Assembly: GCA_002254975.1 (NCBI GenBank) | Contig: NJEB01000076.1 | Span: 1-7,349, forward strand | DNA: 7,349 bases | Source: Candidatus Hecatellales archaeon ex4484_218 | GTDB taxonomy: Archaea; Thermoproteota; Bathyarchaeia; Hecatellales; Hecatellaceae | Direction of reading: 5' to 3' | Part shown: positions 5,526 through 7,349 of the stretch, piece by piece | Layout: each line of letters opens with the position of its first letter | How positions within the stretch are numbered: the stretch's first letter is position 1 | The notes under the pieces: model-generated | Databases searched by the model: none | What the model was told of the DNA's origin: nothing | The model's input: the letters and a program-made list of their open reading frames with translations, nothing else | Program-made: the position numbers and the translations under genes

Positions 5526-6692
5526 CTACATAAAATCTTGAAGATTAAAACTTTTCTTTTTTATTGAAGGTTTTGTTTCCCAATCTATGATAAGTTTCCC
5601 GTAAACCCCATCATATCCTGGTTGAATTTTTACTTGACCTTTCCTAACCTTAATTATTAAATCTGCAGCTTCAACACCAACAATCTTAGCAATATCTTCA
5701 AATTTAGCTTCAAGCAAAACTTTATATTCATTTCCAAATTTTTCTATTAACCTACTATAAATTTCCCATGTTTTTTTACTGGATGGACTTTCAAAACCAA
5801 AAATTAAAGCTAAAATTTCTGATAAAGGTAATAGATGAATGTATCCAGAAGAATTAGGTGGTTTGTAACCCATAGGTCTATCAGCAATTTCTTCCACCCT
5901 TTCCTCCACACCTTTAGTCATTTTTTTGCCACATACTGGGCAAATTCCACCATATTTAATTGCTTCTGAAGCTGGCATTGAAACACCACAAGCTCTATGA
6001 CCAGTCCAATGATATTTTCCGTAGGCTGGATTTGTTTCAACAGTAAAAGTTAATTTTTCAACATTTTTAGATTTAATAGCTTCAACAATTTCATGGTAGG
6101 TTAAACTGTTAAGGTTAAAAACATTTGCTTCCCTACCAAGCCTCCAAGGCCAATAACTATGACTATCAGAATTTGAAAGGATGGTTAATCGGTCTAATTC
6201 GCTTACTCTCCAATTCATGGGTGGGTCTGAGGATAATCCTGTTTCTAAAGCATAAATTTTATGGGTTTTATCTTGGTAGCAATCTTTTAAACTGTTAAAT
6301 CCGCTAAAAGCTCCAAATAGGCTAAACCATGGAGTCCATATATGAGCTGGAAAAATTAGGTTTTCATCTGAAATACTTAAAACTATTTCAACAAGTTCTG
6401 GTGGAGCCATTTTAAGGGTTGGTCTACCATCTATATCTAAGGAGCCAAACTTTGAAAGTGCTTCATTAACTTGTTCAGCAACCTCAATAGATGGAACCCA
6501 AATTACATGATGAATTCTTTTTGTTTTCCCCTCAAATTCAAATACAGTATTAACTTCAGTTGTTATCATGAAAAAAACTTTTAGGTTTTCCTCATTTTTA
6601 ACCTTGTAAAGCCCGGTGTTTTCAACTTCAACAAGGTCTTCCTTAAGTTCTTTTAACCATAAAGGATGGGTAAAATCTCCTGTCCCAACCAC
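5526..6692 (-). CDS. Endonuclease Q-like PHP-domain protein (TIGR00375 family), 5'-truncated
   Basis: Endonuclease Q nicks DNA 5' of deaminated bases (hypoxanthine, uracil, xanthine) and abasic sites. From GTG 6692 there are 388 residues. PHP-domain metal motifs remain: GTGDFTHP (Asp6, His9), ITTEVN (Glu46), HH61-62, PAHIWTPW (His117) and SNSDSHS (Asp176, His178). A zinc-binding insert follows (HRACG with Cys235, CPVCG with Cys251 and Cys254), then a helix-hairpin-helix-like end around FEDIAKIVGVEAADLI. The first PHP motif, HxH, is absent. Recognisable family sequence (IARFAQIKGLNVVGTGDF) starts upstream of GTG but hits an in-frame TAA at 6729-6731, so roughly 25-30 N-terminal residues are missing. 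A product lacking HxH is probably inactive. GTG lies 2 nt after the stop of the upstream ORF, so reinitiation is conceivable. Truncated gene or assembly fault are both possible. Confidence 0.85.
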   Translation of the reverse strand: MVGTGDFTHPLWLKELKEDLVEVENTGLYKVKNEENLKVFFMITTEVNTVFEFEGKTKRIHHVIWVPSIEVAEQVNEALSKFGSLDIDGRPTLKMAPPELVEIVLSISDENLIFPAHIWTPWFSLFGAFSGFNSLKDCYQDKTHKIYALETGLSSDPPMNWRVSELDRLTILSNSDSHSYWPWRLGREANVFNLNSLTYHEIVEAIKSKNVEKLTFTVETNPAYGKYHWTGHRACGVSMPASEAIKYGGICPVCGKKMTKGVEERVEEIADRPMGYKPPNSSGYIHLLPLSEILALIFGFESPSSKKTWEIYSRLIEKFGNEYKVLLEAKFEDIAKIVGVEAADLIIKVRKGQVKIQPGYDGVYGKLIIDWETKPSIKKKSFNLQDFM

Positions 6693-6694
6693 AT

Positions 6695-7349
6695 TTAACC
6701 CTTTAATTTGAGCAAACCTAGCAATAGGTTAGGACTGTATTGCTCTTTTGAAGGTTGAACCTCAAATATTATGCTTTTTACAGGTTTATCATTAGCATAA
6801 AACTCAAATGTATATTTTCCAGGTTTAAGTAAACCTAAATCATAAATGTTTGTTTGGATGGTGATTACTTGAGCTGAGGGGCCTGTCCAACCTTCAATTT
6901 TTGAGTAGGCTTTAAACACGTTGTTTTCTCTTGTTACTGAACCCCAAAAAACTTTAAAACCAGCATTTTTAAAGGTAATGGTGGTTTTGATTAATGTTTT
7001 CCCGTTTTTTTGTTCTATGGATAATTCAACTTGTTCAGGATTAGGTTGGTAGGGTATCCATTTTTCAGGTATAACCTCAAAATCTTGAAGGTTTTGTAAA
7101 CTTCCTTGGTAGGTTGCAACTGTAAGCATAATGTTTATTGGATATCTGTTATTTTTCTTGAAAATCTCAATTAATCTTTGGTCAGCTTTCATAACTATTG
7201 TTGTAGGGATGGGTTTTGTTAGAACTGGAAATACAAAACCATTTTTTTCTTGGGTTTTCCAATGTGTAAATGGAAAGTTTTCCTTTGTCAAAATAAATAA
7301 GGTTATGGTTGTTTTTCCTTTAGCTAAAGATGAAATTTTAAGTGGAAAA
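6695..7349 (-). CDS. Unrecognised beta-rich protein (5' end beyond right window edge)
   Basis: I do not recognise this gene. The frame is open from the right edge for 217 residues. A TTG at 7291 could start it, but no Shine-Dalgarno precedes it and the in-frame residues before it (SSLAKGKTTITLFIL) look like coding sequence, so I treat it as a 3' fragment. The product has alternating hydrophobic strands with Gly, Thr and Asn turns: INIMLTVATYQGSL, KTLIKTTITFKNAG, AQVITIQTNIYDLG and LKPGKYTFEFYAND. The last resembles the closing strands of an Ig-like or CARDB-type extracellular domain. No membrane helix is visible in the fragment. The domain seems to end at about SIIFEV. The last 19 residues run, in another frame, through the start of the endonuclease Q homology, so the natural C-terminus may have been replaced. 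Confidence 0.6.
   Translation of the reverse strand, partial: FPLKISSLAKGKTTITLFILTKENFPFTHWKTQEKNGFVFPVLTKPIPTTIVMKADQRLIEIFKKNNRYPINIMLTVATYQGSLQNLQDFEVIPEKWIPYQPNPEQVELSIEQKNGKTLIKTTITFKNAGFKVFWGSVTRENNVFKAYSKIEGWTGPSAQVITIQTNIYDLGLLKPGKYTFEFYANDKPVKSIIFEVQPSKEQYSPNLLLGLLKLKG

Noticed and set aside
1..7349. tRNA, rRNA, CRISPR array, insertion sequence or riboswitch
   Set aside because: No cloverleaf, repeat-spacer pattern, transposase or terminal inverted repeats were seen in reading both strands; structured-RNA searches could not be run.

Overview
The window reads as an AT-rich archaeal chromosome segment. The support is an H-E pair of A-type ATP synthase peripheral-stalk subunits, an archaeal-type TrmI tRNA m1A methyltransferase, an endonuclease Q-like protein, archaeal TATA boxes about 25 bp ahead of inferred transcription starts, and very frequent TTG starts with GGAGG- or GGTG-like ribosome sites. 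The exact lineage cannot be fixed from sequence alone. An uncultivated Thermoproteota/Bathyarchaeia-like genome is a guess.

Layout from left to right. Positions 1-1303 (minus) hold the pyridoxal 5'-phosphate (PLP) synthase operon: pdxS, then pdxT, which runs off the left edge. Positions 1405-1805 (minus) hold two small basic genes: an unrecognised 93-residue protein with a near-leaderless promoter, and behind it a 20-residue lysine peptide with a perfect Shine-Dalgarno. Positions 1806-1946 form a divergent promoter region. Positions 1947-4508 (plus) carry a PLP-dependent class I aminotransferase, a class I glutamine amidotransferase broken by a frameshift and lacking a standard start codon, and trmI. 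TrmI converges on the H-E stalk pair (4514-5439, minus), which has its own strong TATA box. Positions 5526-6728 (minus) hold an endonuclease Q-like gene that has lost its 5' end. Positions 6695-7349 (minus) hold the 3' part of an unrecognised beta-rich protein that enters from the right edge and runs out of frame into the start of the endonuclease gene.

Functionally, PdxS/PdxT would make the PLP that the divergently placed aminotransferase uses. TrmI and endonuclease Q are tRNA-modification and DNA-repair housekeeping genes, and subunits H and E build the stator stalk of the ATP synthase. I found no clear multi-gene novel system. The most unusual points are the truncated endonuclease Q junction, the broken amidotransferase, the lysine-rich micro-gene, and the H-E pair standing without the rest of its operon.
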